From Mesostigma viride (Eukaryota; Streptophyta; Mesostigmatophyceae; Mesostigmatales; Mesostigmataceae): a stretch of 55,000 nucleotides of DNA. The notes under the pieces were generated by a model. The model was given only the letters and a program-made list of their open reading frames with translations. It was not told the DNA's origin and made no database searches. The DNA is taken from the NCBI GenBank assembly GCA_009746045.1, contig RPFO01000104.1:3943237-3998236 (forward strand). The letters run 5' to 3'. How positions within the stretch are numbered: the first letter of the stretch is position 1; the number at the start of each line of letters is the position of its first letter. The position numbers and the translations under genes are program-made. Below are positions 42,841 through 53,534 of the stretch, one piece after another.

Positions 42841-43440
42841 ATGCCTAAGGGGAGCCTGTCATAGGTGGGGAAGATCAGCACAGCTATACAAAAGCTAGGG
42901 CATGGCTTCTCAGCAGGGAGTGACCCCCTGCATGGGCACGGCATAATTAAATAAAGCTAGGTATCATCTGGAGGGTGGCTCATCATAGGCACACATGTAC
43001 ATGACTAAAAAGGCTAGGCTAGGCTGGTATAGTGCCTGTAGTAGGCGGGCATGTACAAGGCGACTGTCTATCTATTCTACACTACTGCTGCTGTATTCCC
43101 CTAGGCTGGGGCTGCCGGAGTCGCTGGGGCCGCGGTGGTCGAGGGGGTCGCGTGCCAGGGCTAGTGGCCGACGTAGATGTCCGCCCCCTTCCAGTACACC
43201 GGCTGGCCCGCCTTGGTCTGCCGGAGCTGGAGGTAGGTCGGCCATAGCTCCCGTCGCCGTTGTTGCTGCGCCAGGGTCAAGTCGTCGTCCACGGTGAATG
43301 AAGGGAGTGTTCTCGAGCCGCTTGCGGCGTCTGAGAAACGAAATCTTGTCCGCTGGGCTCTCAAAGATGAGAAGAAGCGGAGGCGCCCCGGGCGTCCCCA
43401 ACATCTACTGCTCCAACCTAGGGCCATTGCTGGTACTTTT
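42841..43440 (-). mobile_element. ORF1-only element, copy 4, inverted against copy 3
   Basis: The minus strand reads SPADKISFLRRRKRLE, DDDLTLAQQQRRRELWPTYL and a 3' UTR ending at the junction with copy 3 (GATCTTCCCC... block). Orientation is again tail-to-tail, as at 14.9-18.6 kb, but here without terminal tails between the arms. Confidence 0.78.
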
Positions 43441-43945
43441 GACGTCATGAAAGCAGCGTTTTGGACTAGTGGAATATGATTTTACAGCATAAAAAGTCCA
43501 TTTTATCATGAATGAACATGGCCAACAACCCCAAGTGCCCCTAAATTTCTCAATATTTGTAGAGAAATGCTACTTCTCATAATTAAAACCTGCACAAATG
43601 CACAATTTGGGGCATGCATGTGAAAGTTTGAAGTACAAATTCACAATGAGGTTTTACATTTTTCAATTATTAATGGTATCTCATTCTTCAATCAATCAAT
43701 TTGCAATCGTCCAAACAATTTATTCATTTCATACATGTCCGAATATGTTGAAAGAACACATGCAAGTGCTCAATCAGCGTGGACCCCCTTGGACGCGCCC
43801 CACCATATATACATTGGACACGTCACCCCAACTACTAAACTGCCCAAAGTCACGGTAACTGATCCAACTACTATGTACATCTGCATTTCTCCACGTTGCG
43901 GTGGGCAATTACGTGCAAAACGCGATTTCGTGCAAAGTCCTCGCC
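43441..43945. other. AT-rich spacer, 3' flank of the large minus-strand gene
   Basis: No gene recognised. Probably the 3' UTR/terminator of the minus-strand gene ending at 43948 plus intergenic DNA. Confidence 0.45.
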
Positions 43946-43947
43946 CA

Positions 43948-45794
43948 TCATCGCTTGCCAGGTCGATATGAAGGAATGTTGTCCCAGCTGGCGCCTTCCT
44001 TCAGGAGAGTAACATGTTCTCTAGCGAACTTCAGAGGGAAACGAAACTTTTGCTCGCACTCATTACTCCAACCGAGGTCGTGCCCTTCATCAAACCATCT
44101 GAACACCACCTTCTCCCTCTCTTTGCCCAGGAGGGTGCCAAAGAGCGGAAAATCTTCCTTCTTGGGGTACTTGTGCTCCCAGTTTATGCACACCTCGTCT
44201 ACCCATTTCGAACTCCAACCTCCGCGACTCAGTTTCGCGCCATCCATAAAGCGCATCCGGACGTCCGGCCGAACGTCCCTGATTCGGTTTTCGGCCGTCG
44301 CATCTCTGCCCTGACCACCACCCTTCTGCGGCTGTGCAGGTTCGTCGGCACCCTCCGTCTCCTGCCCCGCCCCTCGCCTGCCCCCTCCCCGACGTTTTGC
44401 CTTCTGCCCCTGCGCAGCCGCCGCCTCTGCCATCAACTCTTCGTACGTTTTTTCTGGCTGACCGCACGGTAAGGCTGGTGCGTGAGTTGGTGCGTTGGGT
44501 GGGAGCTCGTCCCCTCCCGCCCCCGGTTGTGCAACTGGTTCGCCGACCGCGGCCTGGCCAACAACACGGCCGGCCTCTCTGGACACAGTCCCAGACGCGG
44601 ATCCACGGGGAAACCGAACTGGAGTTTCTTCTTCGCCTTTCCCTGCACGTAAGCACATGCCAATTAACATGAATACGGAAGGGTCGTGTGAGAAATCAAT
44701 GAAGCCATGGACTGATGCAAAAAAACTTATGTAGAAATATATATTAAGGTACTTATTAAACTCGTTTATTGAAAATGAAATTTACCGGCCGAATGTACCG
44801 TTGGAGCGTGGAAGGGCATCCTTGGTCGATCGAAGGGCTCCATCAATGCGGTATAGTGTCCGGCCGATGTCCCTGGCGGCGCCTCAACATCGACCACCTC
44901 AGTCGGGCGCATCAATCCGGCAAACGCCGGCCCTCCACCTGAGACTTTCGGCGGACCCTCCACGTTACGAGCCTCCAATACCCTCTTCTGCAGTGGGGTG
45001 CTCGCAACAAAATCCGTGTCAGCCGACGGCTCCGGATCGTCATCCTCATTCAGCAGTATCGTGTTCGGGCATTGCTCCATCCCCGTCGAGCGGGGGGCAA
45101 AGTCATCACAACCGTCCTTCCTGACGACGGTACGGGATCGTCACCCAGACCCAAAGAAACCGAGGCGAGGGCGGGGGTCCCCTCAACCGGGGGTCCCCAT
45201 GAATCCTGACGAGGCCTCATTCCCACCTGTTGGACACGACCGCCTCCCGTAAATCGGGAACGCCCGCCGGCGCTACCAGTAACAGGCCGCGAGCCTGCTT
45301 CCTGCTGGCGATCCCCATCCTCATCACAGATACGCCCGCCGGCGTTTCCAGTAACAGGCCGCGAGCCTCCTTCCTGCTGGCGATCCCCCTCCTCATCACA
45401 GATACGCCCGCCGGCGTTTCCAGTAACAGGCCGCGAGCCTCCCTCCCGCTGGCGATCCCCCTCCTCATCACAGATACGCCCGCCGGCGTTTCCAACGACA
45501 GGCCTCGAGTCTCCTTCACCAGCACGCTGGCGCTTACCTCCCCCCTTTTGTCTTCATCCCCCCCATTGTCTCCTCCCGCGAGCCTCCATCATCCCGACTG
45601 CGCTTTTTCCCTCCCCTTCCATCTCCTCCCCCGTCCCTCTCCCCCTCCCCCTCCTCCCTCCTCCCCATCCCCATCCCCTTTCTCCCCCTCCGCCTGCCCC
45701 CCACCCACCCCGGGCGGGTGCCCCTCAGCAATATCCTCCTCCCCCTCTTCCTCCTCCCCCTCTTCCTCCTCGTAAACCTCTTCCTTCTCCGAGC

Positions 45795-45853
<59 letters not shown>

Positions 45854-48800
45854 GAATGATGATCCCCGTCGTCTTCGTCGTCCACGACCACGGCAAAGTC
45901 CATGTCGACGTCTTGCCACCCATCTTCAAGAAGCCGATATTTGATAAGTCGGACCAGGCGCTTCCACCGGCGGATATGGGCGGGTAACCCGAACACCAGC
46001 AGAACTCTGGAGGGTCCCTTCAACAGGGCCTTGGTGATCTGGTCAACCACATCCCACGCGGCATACCTCAAACGGGAGGAGGGTAAGGGTATCTGGCTGT
46101 CGACCGGAATACAGTCTTGATCCCACTCGCGCAGGTTCCTCCACTTCTCGTTGCTGTCAGCTGTCAGGTCCAGCACAGCAAACGCCTGGTCCTTCAGCTT
46201 CCCAGGAAGGTCTTCAGACCCCGTGTACAACTCGTCCACCACCTTCGTCACCACCAGATCCTTTCTTTTTTCGTTTTCCTTCCATGTCATTGTCCTGTAT
46301 GCGATCCAGTCGGGTCCCATCTTCACCCCGTCCCAATAGGTGAAGGCTTCCAGCCTGTCCCACCACCCCCTCTTGGCCTTGGCAGTCCCCTCCTCCTTAG
46401 CCGCCGCCTGCACCTCCTCCTCCGCCGCCGCCTCCTGCTGTGGCACACCCAGCAGATGTTTGGTCTTCACCCCCAAATCGTCATACAAATGACGGGGGTG
46501 GGAAGCGAGCAGCCCTCTCGGGAACTTCCAGTCCTTCTGGTCGACCACTTTCCTTTTAGCCGGCGGAAGGTCCCTCAGCGTGAGAATGATCGCCCTCGTG
46601 GCCGTGACGATCACCCGCCAAAAGTCTCTGGTCAGGCGGCAGTCGGCGATGAACTTGTCGAGGTCCGTGGCGACGGTGCCCTTCAGCTTCACGCCAAACA
46701 CGTGCTCCCTCACCAATACGGGGTCGAAAGTCCCGTTTAGTTGTTTGCAAGCGGCCATCAGCTCGGGGTTCTCCAGGAACTTGATGTGGGCGAATTGCTT
46801 TGCCGCCTCTATCAAATTCTTGGCGACTTCCATTATTTTTATCAGGTTGCTGGGAGGGGCCTCACAGGACATGATCGGCGCTTGGATCAGGCTGTCGAAG
46901 TACTGGAAACTCGCAAGTTCCCGATGCGCGGTGAAAATGGACAGTTCGTGCGCCTTGTCTTTAGGGCGCGTGTCAAGGAAGTCTTGCCGAGCCGCGATAT
47001 CCTGTGCGATCGCCGGCTTGCCGTCGACAGCGGGCTTCAAAGGGTCCTCACACCAGAACAGCCAGCGCTGCATGAAGTTCTTCTGGTCCGGCCCCCACTT
47101 GTCCGTCTCTTCAGCCCCTCCTGCCTTGTCGCCTGCGCCGTCCCCTTCGGCCTTGGCTTGCTCTCCTTTCTGCCAAAAGGGCTTCACAATCGCCCAGATC
47201 TTGCCGTACAGAGGAGTTGGGAGAGACACGCCCTTCCCTCTCTTGACGGGTCCATATGCCTGGTAGGCCCGGTGCACATCCCCCAGCGCTGAGCCCCACG
47301 TTGCCTTGGCTTGGGCTGTGTCCTCGGCGTTCATGGCGTTCCCGAGCTGCCTGACAACTTCGATCATCTTGCCGACTTGTTCGGTAACCTGCATCCCCGT
47401 AGGGCAACAACGCGCAGAGACACATCGACAGTCCTCCCAAATAAGCACAACTCAACTGAGAACAAGAATACGACTGACAGAAACGCCGGCGGTCGCATCT
47501 TGACCAAAATATGGCATGCTAAGGTGGAACATGAAAACCCCTTATAGAAACGCCGGCGGTCGCATCTTGACCGAACTAATGGCATACTGAAATTAACACA
47601 AGAAAACCACTTATAGAAACGCCGGCGGTCGCAACCTGGCTTACCTTCTGTTCACGGATCTGCCACCAGGTCGGCAGGATGGTCTCACCCTTGAGCATCT
47701 GCACGTCCACCCCCCGAAATTCGTCCAATCAGTTGCCCACTCCTCCAGCTTCGCCGCGGCCACGGTCTTCGTGACCTCCTGCTCCTTCCCTCCCCGCGCA
47801 ACGACCCTGAGCTTTTCCGCCTTCATGAAACCATTCAGCATTGCCTGGTACCACACAGATCTTTGGTCCACCGTCATATTGTCGGTGACCAGTTCGAATT
47901 TCACCGATTTGATGAGTGTGGTAAAGTGGTTCCCGTCCAGCACGAGAAAGCCGCAAATGGCTGGCGGCAACGGTGTCTTCTTCTCGAGTGGAGCCATCTC
48001 CCAGGCGGACTTGCACAAACTGTCCAAAAGCGCGGCCTTTCTCACGTCCACGGGCTTAAGTGAGTCCAGAATATCGGCCGGTCCTGTCAGAACCGCGGTG
48101 GAAGCAGCTTCGGCCATTCCCTTGGCCGAGCTCGTTCGCAGGTAGATATCAATCTCTTTGTCAGTCATTGCGCGAGCGTAGCCAGCCTTCATTGTCCGTG
48201 CCCCCCCATCTCCCCGAAGAGTTGCGCGAGCTGACGCTGGGTGCCTTCCTTTTTCATCCAGTCATGAAAACTGTTGGGGCACCGGTCAGCCAAAAACTGG
48301 AACGAGTACCGCCACACAGGAATCACCAGCTTGTCGTGGCCGTAGTCGGACTCCGAGTTTGCAAAAATGGTGGCGTTCTGCTCGGCTCTAGACAGATGCA
48401 AGTCTCGTGCGAGGAGCTTCTGAGGCCCCACGAACAGGTTCCTTGTCCACACCCGATTTCGATGCACCAAGGCTTTGGACATCTCATCGAGGTCCCGAGG
48501 CTGAACGGCAAGCTGCTTCCGCAACCGTTTGCCCTTCGCGATCTCATCGTTCACATCCAGGATGTCATCATCATCCTGCGACACCGGGGACTTCTCCCAT
48601 TTCTCAAGCAGAGACACGGGAGCATCCGCAACCTCCACCTCCTTTCCTTTCCCCTTTCCCTTCAGCGCCTTCCCCTTGTAGGTCGCAAGTGCTTCGGAGA
48701 GTCCCTTCTGGTGTTCGTCGACGGCAGCAGTCCACGTACTATCTATTTTCATGTTCTCGCGGCGCGCGTGCTGGTCGAGGCTGATTGAGTACAGGATGGC

Positions 48801-50964
48801 CGCGTGGGTCGCCCTCTCGGCCTGCACGTACTGCGTTGATGCGAAAAAATCAGGAAAGCATAACCAAAAGGAATAAAGTAAATGCCGATTGAGAAACGCC
48901 GGCCGTCGCAACCTACATGAAACCTGAACCTCAACATCAAAGCCCCCCTCACGACAGAGGTATACTTACCTCGTTCCCCTTAACAATGATATGAAAAAAT
49001 CAGGAAAGCATAACCGAAAGGAATAAAGTAAATGTCACACTTGAGAAACGCCGGCCGTCGCAACCTAGATGAAACCTAAACCTCAAGATCAGAGCCCCCC
49101 TCACAACAGAGGTACACTTGGCTCATTTCCCTCAACGATGCGAAATCAGGAAAGGAAGTAAGTGTTAGTCAAAAGGAAGTAAGTGTCACACTTGAGAAAC
49201 GCCGGCCGTCGCAACCTACATGAAACCTGGACCTCAAGAACAAAGCCCCCCTCACAACAGAGGTAGACTTACCTCATTCCCCTCAACCGCTGCTGCTTCA
49301 GCCGCTTTCTTCGACCCCTTCGCGATCTTCGGAGACTTGTCCCGGCGGGCATCGTGTTCCTTCAACATCTTGATCAGAGTCTTGGCGTCCGCCATCGTCA
49401 CCGTCTTCAGTTTACACTTCCTCTCCTTCCCTTTGCCCTCGAACAGGTTCTCCTCCATCCACTTTATCAAGGCCTTGGCGCTCGGGATCTCCTCAGGCTG
49501 TGTGGCGCCATCGGGCGCGCACGCATTCTTCACGATCAACTCAGCGACTTGATGGAGAGTCATCATCTGGTTCCGTACCTCAGGTGGGGCTGTTTCCGTT
49601 CTCACCTCGGCCACAACCCACTTTGCCAACTTCTTCAGTTGATAAGCATCCGCTTGCTCCTTAAAGCGTGTCATTTTCGCAGTATCGCCGTCGCTTCCAC
49701 CCGCGCCCTCTGACACAGGCTCACCGACAGCGATAGCCCCCTCTCCCTGGAGATTTGCCCCACCCTGACGACCGGCTTCCTGCAAGAACATTATCAACGG
49801 AAGATTTTTAATGTAAGAAAAGTGTAGAGAAACGCCGGCCGTCGTAACTCTGTCAATTGAGGACGAACCTAAACTTTCAATTTGTAAGTCAACGGTAACT
49901 TACCCTTCCCCCCTCTGCAGTGGAACCACCGTAAGATCCACTTCCCCTCCTGTCACCGCCCTCTTGCTGCTCGAACGGACTTCCCTGTAAAAATAGCAAA
50001 CGCGATTGTCCATTCACAAGAAAAAAATTACTACAAAAATAAACAAGGATATACGCACGCAAACCTTTTCAATACAAGTAAACCGGAGAGGAATCTGACG
50101 CACTCATGTACCTGGGTGCTTCCCGCCATTGAGCGGGCTTCTCTTGCACCAACATCCTCTTGCCGGCCCTGCGAACATTTCAACGGAAAGTAAAAATCCG
50201 CTTAGTTGTCGGAAATGACATGTCTGGCGAATATTGCAAAAAAATGCGTATTGTATTTCACGACATCAATTTAATGGGCGGAGACTTACGAAGATCGGCC
50301 CGCCACCTTCCAAATTGCCCAGCGTCATATCGAAAACATCGAGGACTTCCCCTCCATCGACCCCCTTCCCCCTTCCCCTCTGCCGCGGCGGGGGCATATC
50401 GCCCGTCGCGACCGGCTTGGAAGTCGCGGGGGGATCCCTTGCGGTTGAGGGCACTGCGGCCGACTCGTGCACACTCTCCCCCCTCTTTTGGGCTACTGCG
50501 GCAGGCGCGGCATGGGAGGGCGCGGCGGCTACTGTCTCTGGCGCATTCTGAGCCAACCGACGCAACCTTAGCTCCTGCTGGAGCAGGGTTTCGAAACGAG
50601 GCATGAATGTGCGCTTGGAGGTATAAGGCACCTTGGCGACTTCAGGTTTGTCATTAAGGATGTCTTGGTACAGCGCGAATTGCTGTTCACGAGTGCCATT
50701 CGCGAGTCGCTCAAACCGCTCAATCTGAATCCGCTTAACCGGATCGTCCACCATCTCAAGACCACCGTGGTACTCATCCTTCCCAGTGACCGCGGCAAAG
50801 CTGACACCAGATTCCACCATTGGGGGCGGCGTGCCCTCCCTTGCACGCTTGTGAGGAGGCTGTTGTGGGGAGGCGCCTTGGGCCTGAACTGGTTGCCCTT
50901 CTGACCCTTCCCCCCTAGGGGGAGAGTCGCCGACCACCTGCGATGTAGGGCCGCCCTTTTCCAT
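43948..50964 (-). CDS. Large eight-exon gene R1, about 1,800 codons, function unknown
   Basis: Exons (minus): 50964-50290, 50168-50112, 49984-49904, 49779-49273, 48830-47645, 47388-45538, 45120-44786, 44642-43948. Donors are GTAAGT/GTAAGC/GTACAT/GTAAAT, acceptors are CAG, and phases agree at every junction (0,0,0,0,0,2,1) once small G/C-run indels are allowed. ATG 50964 directly follows TTGCAG. Visible parts: Pro/Arg-rich N-terminus; exon 5 with LHLSRAEQNATIFANS and, further on, AICGFLVLDGNHFTTLI, faintly like the DGNHR loop of ParB-type proteins; exon 6 with WWDRLEAFTYWDGVKMGPDW, GPSRVLLVFGLPAHIRRW and an Asp tract of about 19 residues followed by Glu/Gly-rich sequence; exon 8 ending in KFRFPLKFAREHVTLL. 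Frame is lost at C7 48201-48207, C6 47710-47715 and somewhere in 45590-45790. I do not recognise the family. An alternative is that the frame at 51921-51232 is its first exon (phase 0 fits). Confidence 0.65.
45258..45492. repeat. 72-bp tandem repeat, four copies, in R1 intron 6
   Basis: Each unit carries ATACGCCCGCCGGCGTTTCC (the cluster's hairpin motif with a perfect 5-bp stem in three of the four) and GCTGGCGATCCCC. The open frame through it is repetitive intron, not protein. The array stops 46 bases from the exon 6 donor. Confidence 0.88.
45797..45851. repeat. (ATC)n tract encoding poly-aspartate
   Basis: About 18 ATC triplets on the plus strand, read as GAT (Asp) codons in R1 exon 6. A purely GAT-coded acidic run is expected to vary in length. 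Confidence 0.92.
47478..47640. repeat. About 68-bp tandem repeat, three copies, in R1 intron 5
   Basis: Three units each with GAAACGCCGGCGGTCGCA (hairpin motif at about 47481, 47548 and 47617) and TATGGCATNCT. The first motif copy lies 8 bases after the exon 5 donor on the transcribed strand. Confidence 0.9.
48835..49285. repeat. About 150-bp tandem repeat, three copies, comprising R1 intron 4 and an exon edge
   Basis: Each unit on the minus strand starts with a copy of the exon-4 end, GAGGGGAATGAG|GTAAGT (49273), AGGGAAATGAGCCAAGT (about 49125) or AAGGGGAACGAG|GTAAGT (about 48972). Then come TACCTCTG, a hairpin motif and TTTACTT-like sequence. The third copy restores a perfect donor. Confidence 0.88.
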
Positions 50965-51186
50965 CTGCAACACAAAACAAAAAAATTGGAAAAAACATAC
51001 GAGTCAGCAGGAAGATGCGCCCCACGTCGCAACTCAATACAAAAAATGCATCATTATGTCAAGGTACAAACAACGTTATAATTCAGAATGAACAGAGATT
51101 CATAACAAGAGAACGACGCACTAAAAGATGCGACCGCCGTCGCAACTTTCGTCAATTCACTCTCTATACAAACAACTCTATGTCCC

Positions 51187-51921
51187 TCATAAAGAATCAA
51201 TTGGCAAGGAAATGCAAAAAAATTCCGTTACCACCTCCGTCGACCCATAAGTGGTTCGCGAATGGGAAATCGCTGCTGATTTTCGGTCGAGCCCTTCACG
51301 GTATTTTCGAAATCTCGAGGCAAGGTTGCGCGGAAGAGGGCCCCCCTCAATCATGCGTGCGATCGGACTGGCCATGGAAACGGATACCTGGTTCCTGGAC
51401 TGCCTTGCACGGTCAACCATCTTGAAACTTCCCCGGAGAAGGAAATCAGACGTCAGACGGTTGAATATGCGAACGTCAAGATTTGACCAACCCATCATCC
51501 ATTCCACCACCTTCTCCGCGGCATCATGGAAGACCTGCCTCTCATCCGCCACTCCTCGAGACCCAAACACACAATCGGCCGTGTTATCGTCGTGCCTCTT
51601 AAGGCGAATGTTCACGTCCTCTTTGTCATCATCCATTTCCGACAGCCGAATTACAGCCCTTTTGGCTCCGTCCACTCCATCCTCAAGAAGGACGTCCATC
51701 TGCGCCCCTCCCACACAATTGTTGTCAACGTATTGTTGCAAATGACGGGAAATCATGTCCTTTCCAAAAGCTACGATGTGTTCCCCACACAGACCCATGT
51801 CGGTAATTGACAGCTTTTTACATTTCCTATCCCGGCACTTCTTTTCGGGATCCTTCTCAAAAATCCGGAAAACAGCGTCCTGATATGGACGTCCCCTTAT
51901 GTCGACCGTCAGACTGGACAT
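51187..51921 (-). CDS. Small zinc-motif protein E
   Basis: 244 residues from ATG 51921, which follows TTTCGCAG directly. Residues 29-48 hold C-x4-C-x10-C-x2-H (CRDRKCKK...CGEH), the spacing of WRKY19-like/related small zinc fingers and the same as in the genes at 53068 and 54290. The remainder includes VNIRLKRHDDN and DAAEKVVEWMMGW. It may end at TGA 51187, or be spliced at GTG|GTAACG (51232) into the large gene R1, with which its phase agrees. No catalytic motif seen; function unknown. Confidence 0.6.
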   Translation of the reverse strand: MSSLTVDIRGRPYQDAVFRIFEKDPEKKCRDRKCKKLSITDMGLCGEHIVAFGKDMISRHLQQYVDNNCVGGAQMDVLLEDGVDGAKRAVIRLSEMDDDKEDVNIRLKRHDDNTADCVFGSRGVADERQVFHDAAEKVVEWMMGWSNLDVRIFNRLTSDFLLRGSFKMVDRARQSRNQVSVSMASPIARMIEGGPLPRNLASRFRKYREGLDRKSAAISHSRTTYGSTEVVTEFFCISLPIDSL

Positions 51922-52201
51922 CTGCGAAACCAGAACATACCGGCCGCGAGTAGTTTATATTATTAAAAAAAACTGGCATTTATTAAGTCATCTTCATCTA
52001 TTTATGCGAGCTAAAATTTGAAGAAAATGCAACAAAGAAACGCCCTGGGGCGCAACTTCCTCAACAACCACTTTCTACGTACAAACGAATGGCAATCACA
52101 TCGACTACGATTGTCACTACATACGAATGTCCAGACAATATAATGTGTATGTAGAGGGGGGGCATTCAAGACCAGAGAAACGCCGGCGGGCGCAACTCAT
52201 A

Positions 52202-53068
52202 TCAATATAGACTGTCCCGCGACTCGTTCCACTCTCTGCAGGTTTTGCAACAACCGATCGAGCGAACTCTCGGAACCTCTTTCGCCGCCATTTCATCGAC
52301 ACGAGCGAACATCTCTTCTTTGGCGGCCACCAACTTTGCCTCCTTGTTGCCGGTGTCAGGATAGATTTCGGACCTCCTCGTCTTCATCGGGGCCACTCTC
52401 TCCAAATACTCTGCACACAGAGAATCCTGCTCCTCCTCCACAATCGCCTTCACGCCGGATACAATCGCTTTGGCTTTTGTTTCCACGCGAAAATCGAACT
52501 CTCGTTGAGTTATCAGCGGAATGTCGGCGAGTGCAAAACACATACGCCGATAAAGTTCGCTTACATCCGTGTCACGCGAGTCGGCAAAAGGTGTCGTCAT
52601 CAAAAAGCATCTCAAGCTACTCCAACCATTTTCTTGGGCGCCGGCAACGTAGCCTCCCTTTGCCAAGTCCGCACCTGTCGCGGAGTCTTTGACTATCCAA
52701 TCTTCAAGGAAGTACTCGTCTCCCCTGGTGAAATCAAAATTTACACCCACGACCTCTCCGACAGTCATGTCCAGGCGAAGTCGCAGGGCCCCCCCCGCCA
52801 ATCCAGGTCCGAGGGCGCCCGCCATTCCAAGTCCGCGACTGAGGGCATTTTCGATGTGACGAGAATGTTCTTCGTGCTTTCGGCAATACAAGTCAAATCC
52901 GAGAGCGGTTTTCTTGCAAGTGGACACATCACACTTGCGCGGCGCCCCTATTGAGCGAGCAACACTCTGAATGACAGTGGCAACCGCTTGGTGTTGTTGA
53001 AGTCGTTGCCAATCCTCCATCAGGAGGTGACTAGACGAATCGGACGAATCTTCCGTCGAACCGGACAT
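52202..53068 (-). CDS. Small zinc-motif protein D
   Basis: 288 residues from ATG 53068, which follows GTCGCAG directly; a GGCCGGTATGTT block 25-35 bases upstream is shared with gene E. Residues about 46-65 contain CDVSTCKK...CRKH, again C-x4-C-x10-C-x2-H. A beta-rich middle (LRLRLDMTVGEVVGVNFDFT) and an acidic helical C-terminal half with a late CCKTC follow. Related in layout to genes B and E. Function unknown; a nucleic-acid or protein-binding role for the finger is inference. Confidence 0.62.
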   Translation of the reverse strand: MSGSTEDSSDSSSHLLMEDWQRLQQHQAVATVIQSVARSIGAPRKCDVSTCKKTALGFDLYCRKHEEHSRHIENALSRGLGMAGALGPGLAGGALRLRLDMTVGEVVGVNFDFTRGDEYFLEDWIVKDSATGADLAKGGYVAGAQENGWSSLRCFLMTTPFADSRDTDVSELYRRMCFALADIPLITQREFDFRVETKAKAIVSGVKAIVEEEQDSLCAEYLERVAPMKTRRSEIYPDTGNKEAKLVAAKEEMFARVDEMAAKEVPRVRSIGCCKTCREWNESRDSLY

Positions 53069-53232
53069 CTGCGACAAGTTACGATAACATACCGGCCCCG
53101 GAAAATAAAATTCAAAAAACGTTTTGAAATTTTTTTATTGTACTTGTTTATTAATACGAAGGTTTAAATTTGGCGCAAAGAAACGCCCCAAGGCGCAACT
53201 TGTCGAACAGCAATATGGCGATAAAACATTAT

Positions 53233-53433
53233 CTATTCAATGTGCGATTGATGTGCTGAAACCTTCCAGACTTTGACACTGTCCGGTATCACCGGACTCG
53301 GACGAGGAGTCGAGTCGGAAGCGAGCCAGTAATCCTCGACTATTTTTTTGATGTACAATGGAAGACTCCTTCCATTATGTCGAAGTGTGTCGGTCCTTTG
53401 CCTTTTGGCCAAACTCTCCTTAACCTCCACCAT
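53233..53433 (-). CDS. Small ORF C (66 residues)
   Basis: Starts at ATG 53433, three bases after CGCGCAG; the frame is open further upstream to ATG 53478. Basic N-terminus (ESLAKRQRTDTLRHNGRSLP), then YIKKIVEDYW. No family recognised. It lies 70-100 bases after the stop of the MYND gene and 165 bases before gene D, all co-directional. Confidence 0.4.
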   Translation of the reverse strand: MVEVKESLAKRQRTDTLRHNGRSLPLYIKKIVEDYWLASDSTPRPSPVIPDSVKVWKVSAHQSHIE

Positions 53434-53534
53434 TTCCTGCGCGTAGGAGGAAAATGATACGTTATAAACATTAAACATTAAACATTAAATATAACATCAT
53501 ATAAACAAGTTATTACTCTACATTTCAAGTTTTT

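Noticed and set aside
45217-45525. 102-residue minus-strand frame with repeated ARGLLLETPAGVSVM units
   Set aside because: It is a 72-bp tandem array that happens to be a multiple of three and lies between a clear donor (45537) and acceptor (45121) of gene R1.
45718-45987. Poly-Ile and poly-Met frames
   Set aside because: Alternative readings of the (ATC)n tract that codes the Asp run of R1 exon 6.
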